Source of the DNA: Treponema sp. | GTDB lineage: Bacteria > Spirochaetota > Spirochaetia > Treponematales > Treponemataceae | DNA length: 64,000 nt | Direction of reading: 5' to 3' | NCBI GenBank assembly: GCA_016281495.1 | Contig: JAEEIU010000046.1 | Span: forward strand, 1-64,000 | Part shown: piece after piece, positions 1 through 8,152 of the stretch | Position numbering within the stretch: position 1 is the first letter of the stretch | Layout: each line of letters starts with the position of its first letter | The notes under the pieces: generated by a model | Told to the model about the DNA's origin: nothing | The model's input: only the letters and a program-made list of their open reading frames with translations | Databases searched by the model: none | Translations under genes and position numbers: made by a program

Positions 1-237
1 GACTATGACTGCGTTTCACGTTTCTTTGTACCTGAACTAAGTATTCCTGAGGATCCGGTCACAGGTTCTGTTCACTGTATGATAACACCGTATTGGACAG
101 AGCGGCTTGGCAAAAGCAGTATCAAAGCGTACCAGGCATCAAAACGTGGAGGCGAGCTGATCTGCGAGTTAAGAGAAAACAGGGTGATTATTTCAGGAAA
201 AGTTGTAGTTTTCGCTGTTAGCGAACTTATGATGTGA
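1..237 (+). CDS. PhzF-family isomerase/epimerase, C-terminal fragment cut by the window edge
   Basis: The reading frame is open from base 1 and ends at TGA 235-237, giving the last 78 residues. The stretch EDPVTGSVHC, followed by a TERLGK segment and a QASKRGGEL segment, matches the second half of PhzF-like proteins, where the DPVTGS(A/V)HC loop lines the active site. Substrates of most PhzF paralogues are unknown, so no reaction is assigned. The start lies upstream of the window. Family identity is fairly secure; function is not. Confidence 0.8.
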   Translation, partial: DYDCVSRFFVPELSIPEDPVTGSVHCMITPYWTERLGKSSIKAYQASKRGGELICELRENRVIISGKVVVFAVSELMM

Positions 238-319
238 TTAGAAAATGGAATTATAGCGATAAATTCGAGTTTGTTGGGTAGAAACACTTTTGAAAAAAGA
301 AATAAGCTGGTAGAAATGG

Positions 320-592
320 GTGAAAACAAATGGATATAAGAGCAAGTATAGAGAACATCAGGCTGTATTGGATTTTGTTTCTCCGTTCAAGATTATAGAC
401 TTCAAGCCAAATGATGCAGAAAATTTTGGATTGATCAGAGCATATCTTGAAAAGAAAGGAATTCCTATTGGGCCATATGATATGAAAATTGCGGCACAGG
501 CCATGACAAACGATTTGATTGTGGTTACGAACAATGTCGGAGAATTTGAAAGAGTTCCCTGGATAAAAGTAGAAGATTGGACTAAGGAGTAA
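320..592 (+). pseudogene. VapC-type PIN-domain toxin remnant, N-terminus missing
   Basis: The 90-residue frame opens with GTG just after an in-frame TAG at 311. It matches only the C-terminal two thirds of a VapC ribonuclease: KSKYREHQAVLDFVSPF, then the IGPYDMKIAAQA segment with the late acidic residue, then VTNNVGEFERVP near the end. An intact VapC has about 130-135 residues and begins with a DTN catalytic motif. That motif and roughly the first 40 residues are absent, and no antitoxin lies upstream. It is therefore probably an inactive remnant; a frameshift upstream is possible but I could not reconstruct the missing part. Confidence 0.65.
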
Positions 593-593
593 A

Positions 594-635
594 GGGGGAC
601 CTAACACCGCTTCGTAGCAGGCATCAGGTCACCCC
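594..635. repeat. Imperfect palindrome between the VapC remnant and the Nudix gene
   Basis: Outer arms GGGG/CCCC and ACCT/AGGT enclose a second short stem, CCGCT-TCGT-AGCaGG, making a long interrupted hairpin. There is no T-run on either side, so it is not a typical rho-independent terminator. It begins two bases after the stop codon of the toxin remnant. The function is unknown. Confidence 0.45.
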
Positions 636-660
636 AACTTTGACACCTGGGAGAGGAAAA

Positions 661-1083
661 ATGGTAGATAAAATACAGATGGTCGGTTGTGCTTTCCTTC
701 CAATTGACAGGGAAAGAAAACAAGTATTAATTTCAAAAAGAAGCATGAAGAAAAAATACTTTCCCGGACTATGGGAAGTGATAGGTGGGAACCTCGAATT
801 TGGAGAGGATTTCAAGGATTGCATAATTCGAGAAGTTAAGGAAGAAATAAATTGCAGAATAAAGGACCTAAAGCATTTGCATTCAAGGGCAATGTATTTA
901 AACGATCTGATGTATATTACTATCGCATATTACGGAGAATTGCTTGATAAGCCAGTATTCAATAAGGACGAAATATCAGAAATAAAATGGATTGGCAAAG
1001 AAGAATTAACAGACTTTGATTTCTGTCCAGGTGATGTTGAATTATTAAAGCTGGCTTTTGCAAAACTTTATGAAGAAAGCTAA
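661..1083 (+). CDS. Nudix hydrolase
   Basis: The 140-residue protein carries a complete Nudix box: G43, then E49 after five residues, then R57-E58-V59-x-E61-E62, which bind the divalent metal and cut a nucleoside-diphosphate linkage. Substrate cannot be read from sequence; the short single-domain form and the FPGLWEVIGG lead-in resemble MutT/NUDT-like housecleaning enzymes. ATG 661 is preferred because GGGAGAGG sits just upstream; an earlier in-frame ATG at 640 lacks a good ribosome site. It lies 15 bp before the TraX-like gene and could be co-transcribed with it. Confidence 0.85.
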   Translation: MVDKIQMVGCAFLPIDRERKQVLISKRSMKKKYFPGLWEVIGGNLEFGEDFKDCIIREVKEEINCRIKDLKHLHSRAMYLNDLMYITIAYYGELLDKPVFNKDEISEIKWIGKEELTDFDFCPGDVELLKLAFAKLYEES

Positions 1084-1098
1084 AAGGTAGGAATAATA

Positions 1099-1842
1099 AT
1101 GGAAAAAGGTTTGACAGGTAATCAACTTAAAGTAATTGCCATACTTTCCATGACATTGGATCATGTAATATGCGTGCTCTTCCCGAACTACCCGACAGAC
1201 TGGTGGATAATTTTGCTTCACATACTTGGCAGGCTGGCCGCTCCTATTTTCTGGTATATGGTTGCAGAAGGATATCATTACACGCATAATCTAAAGAAAT
1301 ATCTTTTAAGACTATTTATCTTTTCTGTAATCGGGCATTTTGCATATAATTTTGCATTTGGAATTCCATTCATTCCCTTTAAGACAGGCTGTTTCAATCA
1401 AACAAGCGTAATATGGCCTCTGTTTCTCGGGGTTTTAGGCTTGTCAATTTCTGATTCACAAAAGTTAAAGCAGTGGCAGAAAACAATATTGATATTTGTA
1501 CTTGCGGCATTGGCTTTTCCTTCAGACTGGTCCAGTCCTGCTTTTCTTGTCATCTTGTATTTTGGATGGAACCGCGGAAATTTCAAAAAACAGATGATTA
1601 TGATGCTTTTGTGCATTGCGATGTATGCGACAGTTTATGCGATTTTTATCAATCCAATCTACGGAATAATTCAAATGGGCGTGGCATTGACAATTCCACT
1701 ATTGAAAAATTATAATGGACAAAGAGGCTCTTTTAAAGGAATGAAATATTTCTTTTATTTCTATTATCCTTTTCATCTTGTCATCTGTGGATTCATCAGG
1801 ATAATTGCAAATGGGGATATTGGAGTCATGATTGGTGGGTAA
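1099..1842 (+). CDS. TraX family membrane protein (putative acyltransferase)
   Basis: A 247-residue, very hydrophobic protein with about seven to eight predicted membrane spans. The N-terminus (LTGNQLKVIAILSMTLDHV, then LGRLAAPIFWYMVAEGY with a YTHN turn) is the typical TraX fold signature. F-plasmid TraX acetylates pilin; chromosomal homologues are common in Firmicutes and spirochaetes and their substrates are unknown, so I infer only membrane acyl transfer. The C-terminus keeps the FYFYYPFHL segment with a conserved Tyr-Pro. No conjugation genes lie nearby. Confidence 0.8.
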   Translation: MEKGLTGNQLKVIAILSMTLDHVICVLFPNYPTDWWIILLHILGRLAAPIFWYMVAEGYHYTHNLKKYLLRLFIFSVIGHFAYNFAFGIPFIPFKTGCFNQTSVIWPLFLGVLGLSISDSQKLKQWQKTILIFVLAALAFPSDWSSPAFLVILYFGWNRGNFKKQMIMMLLCIAMYATVYAIFINPIYGIIQMGVALTIPLLKNYNGQRGSFKGMKYFFYFYYPFHLVICGFIRIIANGDIGVMIGG

Positions 1843-1893
1843 AATAAATAACATCTTTTGTTTCTACCTAATTAAAAGATTTGGAGTTAAGAA

Positions 1894-2193
1894 ATGATTG
1901 ATAAAGATTTCTTTTTAAGTCATTGGAAAAATCCTTGGCTCGATTATGAAATACTAAATAAAGGAACCAAACTAAACAATGACGAAAGGGAAACCTTAAA
2001 TTTGATGAAAGAAATAATACATGTTTCTTATGAATGGCTTATTTCCCATGAAACTCCAATCAGCTTAAGTGAAGAAAAACAACAAGAATTAAAAGAATTA
2101 CTTAAAAACATTCAAGGTTATGAAGATTATATGTTTAAAAATGCCATTAACTATACCGGTTGGTTTGGATGGCATGAAGGATATGTAAAGTAG
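1894..2193 (+). CDS. Hypothetical protein, 99 aa
   Basis: Not recognised. The protein is soluble, rich in Lys, Glu and Asn, and predicted mostly helical, ending in an aromatic segment (YTGWFGWHEGY). A purine-rich GGAG lies about seven bases before the ATG, which supports translation. It shares strand and AT-rich composition with the accessory genes upstream. No cysteine motif, signal peptide or membrane segment is visible. Confidence 0.55.
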   Translation: MIDKDFFLSHWKNPWLDYEILNKGTKLNNDERETLNLMKEIIHVSYEWLISHETPISLSEEKQQELKELLKNIQGYEDYMFKNAINYTGWFGWHEGYVK

Positions 2194-2304
2194 TATTTGG
2201 GAAACTGCTGAGACGTCAGCCCACTAGCCTGAATGGCATCACACAAGAGTAGATTTTTCGCTAGAATCGTACTATCATGTAAAAACAAGGAAATGAGTTA
2301 AATC

Positions 2305-2706
2305 CTAAAGCCTTACTGTCTTAATATTTTCTTCCCGGCAATTTTTTACCGCGATTTGAAAGGCGTCTTCGTAAACCAACTCACCGGGAATCTCTTCTGC
2401 CTCTGACCTGTACAAATCCAAATGGTATTTTTCAGCCATCTTTAAATAAAATGTCATCTGCCTGAAAATGTCATTGCCTTTTTCGTTGTCCTTAAACCAT
2501 GTTACCGCCTTGTCAGGATTCCCTTTTTCATAATAGGGAGGAAGTGGCAGCACTTTTTCAAAGTATTCCCGATTTTTCCAGTATTCCTTTATCTCATCTT
2601 CATTCATAGTTTTTGATTCAACGAGTTTAAAAATTGCCGTAAAGATTCCCCTTGGCTGCTGGGTAATATATGCGATGTCTTTTGTGTGGATTCTATAGTA
2701 TTTCAT
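2305..2706 (-). CDS. Conserved hypothetical protein, 133 aa
   Basis: The start is placed at the ATG complementary to 2704-2706 (MKYYRIHTKD), which has GAGGAAAG directly upstream; a longer frame reaching 2835 would overlap the regulator gene and lacks that signal. The protein resembles an uncharacterised family seen in clostridia and spirochaetes, with conserved-looking TQQPRGIFTAIFKL, VLPLPPYYEKGNPDKAV and AEEIPGELVYEDAFQIAV segments. There is no membrane segment or signal peptide. It is the last gene of the hydrolase-TetR cluster, 125 bp after the regulator. The function is unknown. Confidence 0.7.
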   Translation of the reverse strand: MKYYRIHTKDIAYITQQPRGIFTAIFKLVESKTMNEDEIKEYWKNREYFEKVLPLPPYYEKGNPDKAVTWFKDNEKGNDIFRQMTFYLKMAEKYHLDLYRSEAEEIPGELVYEDAFQIAVKNCREENIKTVRL

Positions 2707-2831
2707 CTTCACTTTCCTCAAATTCAATTTTTTTTTGCTTGATAAAATCACTTTCCATAAAATTAGCCTACGACATATCTCGAACCATGTCAAGCGCCAT
2801 TTTACATATAGTCCACTTGTCTTTAAAAAAA

Positions 2832-3437
2832 TCATATCCTTATCAATTTATAGAAAGCCTCTATTTCCTGATTCACCTGAGCCACGGCTTTTTCAACTGC
2901 CCTTGTGCTAGCCGTTTTTCCGAATACATGTTCATTATAGGCGTTGAATATTATCGAACAATAAATCTTTGAATAATTTTCCTGTCCCGCTGCCTTCACA
3001 ATTCTTTTCTGGACCATCAGCTTAAATACTTTGTCACATTGTTCAAGTGGCATGTCATAAACAAGTTTTCTGTAAATCCTGTATGCCTTGGCATCGGACA
3101 AACGCTCTATTGTCAGCATTGAAATGAATTTTGAAACGTGGGAATTGCAGAAATAATCTTTAAGGAAAGATACCGAAACCATTTTCATTTCTTCCATGCC
3201 CACACTAGTTATCATAGCGAATGCCTGGTCAAAAGAAGACCTCATGCTTTCTATTAGGTCAAGAATCCTTTGATACAGTGCGTCAAGCAATGCCTGCTTG
3301 TTCTTGAAATGATAATAGAGAGCGCTTTCCTTAAGTTTCAGTTTTCCGCAGATGTCCCGGACAGAAACCGCTTTGTAGCCTCTTTTTGAAAACATATCCA
3401 GGGCAACGTTCAGCATGTTTTCTCTGTTGTTCATCAT
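2832..3437 (-). CDS. TetR/AcrR family transcriptional regulator
   Basis: The 201-residue protein has an N-terminal TetR DNA-binding domain (residues about 5-50: ALDMFSKRGYKAVSVRDI, then a KLKLKESALYYHFKNK recognition helix with the typical LYYHF end). The remaining helical region is the ligand-binding and dimerisation part and is not assignable to a known ligand. It lies 8 bp after the alpha/beta hydrolase stop codon, so the two are almost certainly co-transcribed. A perfect palindrome at 4338-4357 just after the -10 box of the operon promoter is the likely binding site, implying self-repression. Confidence 0.9.
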   Translation of the reverse strand: MMNNRENMLNVALDMFSKRGYKAVSVRDICGKLKLKESALYYHFKNKQALLDALYQRILDLIESMRSSFDQAFAMITSVGMEEMKMVSVSFLKDYFCNSHVSKFISMLTIERLSDAKAYRIYRKLVYDMPLEQCDKVFKLMVQKRIVKAAGQENYSKIYCSIIFNAYNEHVFGKTASTRAVEKAVAQVNQEIEAFYKLIRI

Positions 3438-3444
3438 TTATCCT

Positions 3445-4320
3445 TTATTTGAAAAAATCAATAATGGCGGAGTTAACTTCATGGGCCGCCTCGTGGTTTA
3501 TGCCGTGGCCCGCGTCTTCAATCCACAAGACGTTCATCTTGTAATCATTCAAAACTTTTTTTCCACCCAGAATCATAAAGGGGTCTTTTTCACCTTCTAT
3601 GTAAAGGCATTTGTCACGGATCCTTTCTATCTCTTCCTTTTGGAAACCCTTAACCTTGTGGTTCATCATGGCCTTTCTGTTAAAGCCCGTCATTAAATAC
3701 TTGAAGTGCTTAAAAACAGCATCATTTTCTGTAAAGACTTTATAATTTGAACCTGTAATCTTTTTGATAAGCTTTACAACATTTTTATCGGACGGAAAAA
3801 GGGCTTCCGGGAAAAAGATTTTTATCATTGCAAGCATAGAGCCTTTCTTGCCAAAAACTGGAAGAGCGCCCGCCATGCATATTCCCCTTATAACTCTGTC
3901 CGGCTTTTCCATCATAAAGCTTTGAGTAAGATAGGCCCCGTTTGAAATTCCCGCCATATAGACCTTTGAAAGATTCAACTTGTCAAGCGTTTCCTCTATC
4001 CAGACGGCATCGTCAAAATCTTTGTCATATCCTGAGTTTGGAATGCTTAGGCCCGGACCGCCGATTGTGTCAACCGCATAGCACCGGAAATATTTTCCCA
4101 ATTCACCGGCATTATATATCCACATCAGGGCAGAGTCATCCCCTACACCATGAAACAAAACAAGTGGAGGCGCATCTTCATTTCCAAAAACATTGATGTG
4201 AGTGATTCCATACCTTCCTTCTAAATCAACAGGACTAACCGGAATATCCCACATTTTTACCAGTTGGGAGTAAGTTTCCTTAATCAAGGCCTCGCTTTTT
4301 CTTGAATTATAAACTTTCAT
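3445..4320 (-). CDS. Alpha/beta hydrolase
   Basis: A 291-residue single-domain alpha/beta hydrolase. The oxyanion segment LFHGVGDD is near residue 55, the nucleophile elbow is G-I-S126-N-G, an acidic residue sits in GEKDPFM near 246, and the histidine is in AGHGIN near 272, completing a Ser-Asp-His triad. There is no signal peptide, so it is cytosolic. Substrate is unknown; esters or lactones are typical for the family. It is the first gene of the operon with the TetR regulator, and its ATG lies 17 bp downstream of the operator palindrome, suggesting induction by a compound it may act on (inference). Confidence 0.85.
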   Translation of the reverse strand: MKVYNSRKSEALIKETYSQLVKMWDIPVSPVDLEGRYGITHINVFGNEDAPPLVLFHGVGDDSALMWIYNAGELGKYFRCYAVDTIGGPGLSIPNSGYDKDFDDAVWIEETLDKLNLSKVYMAGISNGAYLTQSFMMEKPDRVIRGICMAGALPVFGKKGSMLAMIKIFFPEALFPSDKNVVKLIKKITGSNYKVFTENDAVFKHFKYLMTGFNRKAMMNHKVKGFQKEEIERIRDKCLYIEGEKDPFMILGGKKVLNDYKMNVLWIEDAGHGINHEAAHEVNSAIIDFFK

Positions 4321-4337
4321 GGGCTGTTTTCTCCTTT

Positions 4338-4357
4338 TACTTAACGCTCGTTAAGTA
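4338..4357 (-). promoter_or_regulatory. Probable TetR operator palindrome
   Basis: A perfect inverted repeat with 9-bp arms and a 2-bp centre: TACTTAACG-CT-CGTTAAGTA. It lies immediately downstream of the -10 hexamer of the hydrolase-TetR operon and covers the expected transcription start, the classical repressor position for TetR proteins. Binding by the protein encoded at 2832-3437 is inference from position and symmetry. Confidence 0.75.
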
Positions 4358-4358
4358 T

Positions 4359-4387
4359 ATGTTAAAGCAATGTTTTTTAATTGTCAA
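4359..4387 (-). promoter_or_regulatory. Promoter of the hydrolase-TetR operon
   Basis: On the minus strand a consensus TTGACA (-35, complement of 4382-4387) is followed after exactly 17 bp by TAACAT (-10, complement of 4359-4364). The operator palindrome begins directly after it, so bound repressor would occlude the start site. Confidence 0.7.
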
Positions 4388-4506
4388 TTGTTTTTTTCAT
4401 TAAGACTGCAAGTTGTAAAATCCGGCATAGAATTGATTATTCTTATTATAAGCAGAGGTATTGAACTATAAAATGTCTTGTGTTATCCTAAAGCAGGAGG
4501 TCCTGA

Positions 4507-6390
4507 ATGAAAGCAGTGAAAGCTCACCTTTTTTTTATAGTCTCAATCCTCATCCTTTTTTCCGGATGCAAGGGAAAGGATAAAGTTGAAGAACCCAACT
4601 CCAGTTCCGAGGCCATGGCAACAGTAAATTCGGAAATCACATACAGCAATATACCTGACAGTTTCCCGTCCGACTGGCAAAGTGACGACAAAATGATTAA
4701 GTTTTACATTGGCTCTAAAGACAAAAGCGGTATGACTGCCAACTACCAGCTTTTCTGCGGAAACGGAAGGGCTTTTGCAAGCGGACTTTTAAGACATTCT
4801 TACGGAGGAATAGATGAAGATGGAAATGTCCGCCATCAGTTCATCCTGCTTGAATCCCCTGATGAAGACAAAATTGATTTTTCTGCATCCGACGGTCCTG
4901 ATGAAAAAAAGCAGGCCATACTGGACTATCTCTTCCCCGACGGAAAGGACTGTATGATTGAATACATGCCTGACTATATGAACCTGGACAATAAGGGTGC
5001 CTTTGTCTACAAGGACTCTGCCTTTTACTTAAGAGCGTACACACAGGACCTTGCTGAATTTTCCGACACCATTATTGAAGGACTTCCCGCAACCTACCTT
5101 GGGAGAAAATTGTACACGCCCAAGGACAGGACTTGCGTTTATTCCAGGCCGGATGTAACGAGCGAAAAAATACCGGTCAAAAACATGAGCTGGCAGGCCT
5201 ACTCCAAAGACAAAAAAGTCAGGCGGCTTTATGATGATGGAACCCAACTTTTTGACTGGTACAGAGGAATTGAAATCACGGTGCTGGGAAGAACCAAGGA
5301 TTTCTATAAGGTTAACGGAAAGGAAAACAACTGGTATTATGTTGAAAAATATTCAAATCACGGCTGGGTTTTCGGAGGCGACATAGAGCCTTGGGACAAT
5401 TCACTGACGGATGAATACGGAAATTCTATCATTGAAAATGGAGTCAAGGACGGACTGATCGAGCTTAGCGAGGTTGACTATTCATCCATCCCCGACGACC
5501 TGGCTGAAATCACTTTGGGTGAGGACGACGGTTCTGCAATCTACTACAACGACGATGTTATTTATCTTGCCTACCCCTACTACTGCAATGCCTTTGCAAA
5601 ATATGACAGGAGCAGAATGGCCTACGACAAAGACGGATTCATGAAATTCAAGTACGGGCCCGGCGAAAACGACAGCTATCTTTTTATCATGGGAGGCCAG
5701 ATAAACCAGCGTTTTACAAACTTTAAGAATGACGGTGCCTTAAGCTACAGGGATGAAGAGGACGATGACCTTATGAGGTACCACAGCTATTACTTTAAGT
5801 CCATTTCGGCAAGCTCATCCTATTCTGAAACTCTTGGAGGAAGAAAAGTCGTCTATGAGCCTGAGAACCTTGAGAAGTGCTTTGAGATTGGCTGCAAGTG
5901 CCATCCCTACTGGTGGAACTACTCGCACATTCCCTGGGTTGAAGGAGCCGAGGGGAACGGAATCGGAGAATCAATCACGGTTGAGTTTACTGAGGATATG
6001 GCTGGCATGTCTGTCTTAAACGGATATACCGACATCAACAAGCTCAAGCTCTACAAGGAAAATTCCAGGCTCAAGGAAGTGCGGATGGACGACCTTGTTA
6101 ACGGAGATTCCTGGACGGTTAGTTTCGACGACAAGGTTTACTTCAACTACATAACCTTCCCCAAAAAGACGACCAAAATCAAGATGACCATAAAGAGCGT
6201 CTATGATGGAACCAAGTATTCCGACACCTGTGTCTCCGCAATCATCCCTAGCCCGACTAATCCAGTGGCCGCGAATTCAGATGATGACAAGCAATACAGA
6301 AAGCAAGTCTACGAGGATTTCAAGAGGGTCATGAGGGACTGCGATTTAGTTACGGCGGAGGAGCTGGTTAAAAGGCTTATGGAAGATTGA
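4507..6390 (+). CDS. Surface or periplasmic lipoprotein with SH3-like and NADase-type glycan-binding-like domains
   Basis: A 627-residue protein with a lipoprotein signal ending LFSG-C21. Around residues 205-300 is an SH3-like segment (CVYSRPDVTS early, a Trp-Tyr pair and HGWVFGGDIEPW at its end), a fold often used for peptidoglycan contact. Residues about 435-580 include WVEGAEGNGIGESITVEF and LNGYTDINKLKLYKENSR, which resemble the glycan-binding domain found beside bacterial NADase-type toxins. There is no catalytic domain that I recognise. AGGAGG precedes the ATG. Domain names are from memory of the families; the overall role is unknown. Confidence 0.7.
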   Translation: MKAVKAHLFFIVSILILFSGCKGKDKVEEPNSSSEAMATVNSEITYSNIPDSFPSDWQSDDKMIKFYIGSKDKSGMTANYQLFCGNGRAFASGLLRHSYGGIDEDGNVRHQFILLESPDEDKIDFSASDGPDEKKQAILDYLFPDGKDCMIEYMPDYMNLDNKGAFVYKDSAFYLRAYTQDLAEFSDTIIEGLPATYLGRKLYTPKDRTCVYSRPDVTSEKIPVKNMSWQAYSKDKKVRRLYDDGTQLFDWYRGIEITVLGRTKDFYKVNGKENNWYYVEKYSNHGWVFGGDIEPWDNSLTDEYGNSIIENGVKDGLIELSEVDYSSIPDDLAEITLGEDDGSAIYYNDDVIYLAYPYYCNAFAKYDRSRMAYDKDGFMKFKYGPGENDSYLFIMGGQINQRFTNFKNDGALSYRDEEDDDLMRYHSYYFKSISASSSYSETLGGRKVVYEPENLEKCFEIGCKCHPYWWNYSHIPWVEGAEGNGIGESITVEFTEDMAGMSVLNGYTDINKLKLYKENSRLKEVRMDDLVNGDSWTVSFDDKVYFNYITFPKKTTKIKMTIKSVYDGTKYSDTCVSAIIPSPTNPVAANSDDDKQYRKQVYEDFKRVMRDCDLVTAEELVKRLMED

Positions 6391-6436
6391 TTAATAATAA
6401 TCTAAATGAAAACAATAGATTTTAGCGAGGTTGAAT

Positions 6437-7999
6437 ATGAATAACAGAAAAAGCGGTGTTTTGCTGCACTTGACGTCCCTCCCGGGAAAAGAAGGAATCG
6501 GAACATTGGGAAAAGAGGCCTATTCTTTTGCGGACTGGCTTCACAGGGGAAATCAGACCTTATGGCAGGTTCTTCCACTTGGTCCCACAGGCTACGGAGA
6601 CAGTCCCTATGCGAGTTTTTCCACATTTGCGGGAAATCCCCTTTTGATTGATTTGGATGACCTTGTTGAACGGGGATGGGCAAAGGCTGAGGACGTCGTG
6701 GTTGCCGATTACATCAAGGAAGAAGGTCCGGTTGATTTTGGCTCCGTCGTATGGTGGAAGACTCCTGTTTTATATTCATGCGCATCATACTTCCTCCGAA
6801 ACGTAAAGCGCAAGGATTATCTTCGCTACGAGAAATTCAAAGAAGACAACAAAAAGTGGCTGGACAGCTTTGCAAGCTTTATGAGCATCAAGCGTTTTTA
6901 CGACGCAAAGGCCCAGGAAGAAAAAGTTGAGGGACCTGCAAGCACATGGAACAGATACTGGCCCAAGGACCTGGCATCCCACAAAGAGGAGGCTGTGGAA
7001 AAATGGAACCGTGACCATGAGGAAGAAATTGAAGAGATTAAGGCCATTCAGTTTTTCTTTAGGGAACAGTGGAGCGCCTTAAAAAAATACGTCAACTCCC
7101 TGGGCATACAGATCATAGGAGACATACCGATTTTCGTCGCATCTGATTCCGCAGACCTGTGGTCAAACCAAAGCCTCTTCCAGTTTGACAGAAAGAAACT
7201 TGAGCAGAAAACATGCGCCGGCGTTCCACCGGATTACTTCAGCGAGACAGGCCAGCTCTGGGGGAATCCCCTCTACGACTGGACCGCCATGAAGGCTGAC
7301 GGTTACCTCTGGTGGATGGAAAGAATCAAAAACATGCTTACCCTTGTGGACATAGTGCGAATCGACCATTTCCGCGGCTTTGATGAATACTGGCAGATTC
7401 CCTTTGGCGCTGAAAATGCTATCGGCGGTGAATGGAAAAAAGGTCCCGGCAAAGCACTGTTTGACACAATAAAAAAGGAACTGGGAAAACTCCCCATCAT
7501 CGCAGAAGACCTTGGAGTTCTTACCCCAACCGTAGAAAAGCTCCGTGATACAGTCGGCTTCCCCGGAATGAAAATACTCCAGTTTGCATTTGACGGAAAC
7601 GAATGGTCAGAAGGAAGCGCAGACAACGCATACCTCCCCCACAACATATCAAACCCCAACTCCGTCATTTACACTGGAACCCACGACAACGACACAAGCA
7701 TGGGCTGGCTTGAAAAAGGCGGAGACGGACTCAAGAGAAACCTCTGCAACTACTTTAACCTCTACGAAGACATCGACAACATGACTGTGGCACATACACT
7801 CATACGTGCGGCATTCGCTTCTACGGCGGACATTTGCATTGTTCCGCTGCAGGATGTCTACAGTCTGGGAAGTGACGCAAGGATGAACACACCTTCAACT
7901 GCGGCCGGCAACTGGAGCTGGAGGATGCCATACGGTCTCACGGACGAACGCGGTGCCTCAGAACTGGCATGGTATTCCAAATTGTACAGAAGGAATTAG
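6437..7999 (+). CDS. malQ: 4-alpha-glucanotransferase (amylomaltase, GH77)
   Basis: The 520-residue enzyme moves alpha-1,4-glucan chains between maltodextrins in the cytoplasm. It keeps the GH77 signature: LLHLTSLPG at the start, the nucleophile region VRIDHFRGFDEYW (about residue 305), the acid/base segment IIAEDLGVLTP (about 356) and the third acidic residue in GTHDNDTSMGW (about 416). ATG 6437 follows GCGAGG at good spacing; an in-frame TTG six bases earlier is less likely. No other maltodextrin genes are adjacent, and the lipoprotein gene 47 bp upstream shows no obvious link. Confidence 0.95.
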   Translation: MNNRKSGVLLHLTSLPGKEGIGTLGKEAYSFADWLHRGNQTLWQVLPLGPTGYGDSPYASFSTFAGNPLLIDLDDLVERGWAKAEDVVVADYIKEEGPVDFGSVVWWKTPVLYSCASYFLRNVKRKDYLRYEKFKEDNKKWLDSFASFMSIKRFYDAKAQEEKVEGPASTWNRYWPKDLASHKEEAVEKWNRDHEEEIEEIKAIQFFFREQWSALKKYVNSLGIQIIGDIPIFVASDSADLWSNQSLFQFDRKKLEQKTCAGVPPDYFSETGQLWGNPLYDWTAMKADGYLWWMERIKNMLTLVDIVRIDHFRGFDEYWQIPFGAENAIGGEWKKGPGKALFDTIKKELGKLPIIAEDLGVLTPTVEKLRDTVGFPGMKILQFAFDGNEWSEGSADNAYLPHNISNPNSVIYTGTHDNDTSMGWLEKGGDGLKRNLCNYFNLYEDIDNMTVAHTLIRAAFASTADICIVPLQDVYSLGSDARMNTPSTAAGNWSWRMPYGLTDERGASELAWYSKLYRRN

Positions 8000-8152
8000 A
8001 GGAGTTAAAATAGTTTGTTCATTATGCTTGTCCTAAGTAACATTCTCGACTTGATTCGAAATTTATGCACAAAAAAAACATGTCATAGATGCCGTTTCAA
8101 GTCGTGAATGACAATTTGTTTTTGTCAGGTACTTACGATTTACACCTATTTT

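Noticed and set aside
237-661. Possible integron attC site, suggested by GTTGGGT at 275 and ACCTAAC at 599
   Set aside because: The two boxes are not paired as RYYYAAC and GTTRRRY around one palindrome, no further sites follow the next genes, and no integrase is in the window.
8047-8104. CGACTTGA and TCAAGTCG inverted repeat between malQ and the SH3b gene
   Set aside because: The arms are 8 bp with a loop of about 42 bases and no T-run, so it is easily chance.
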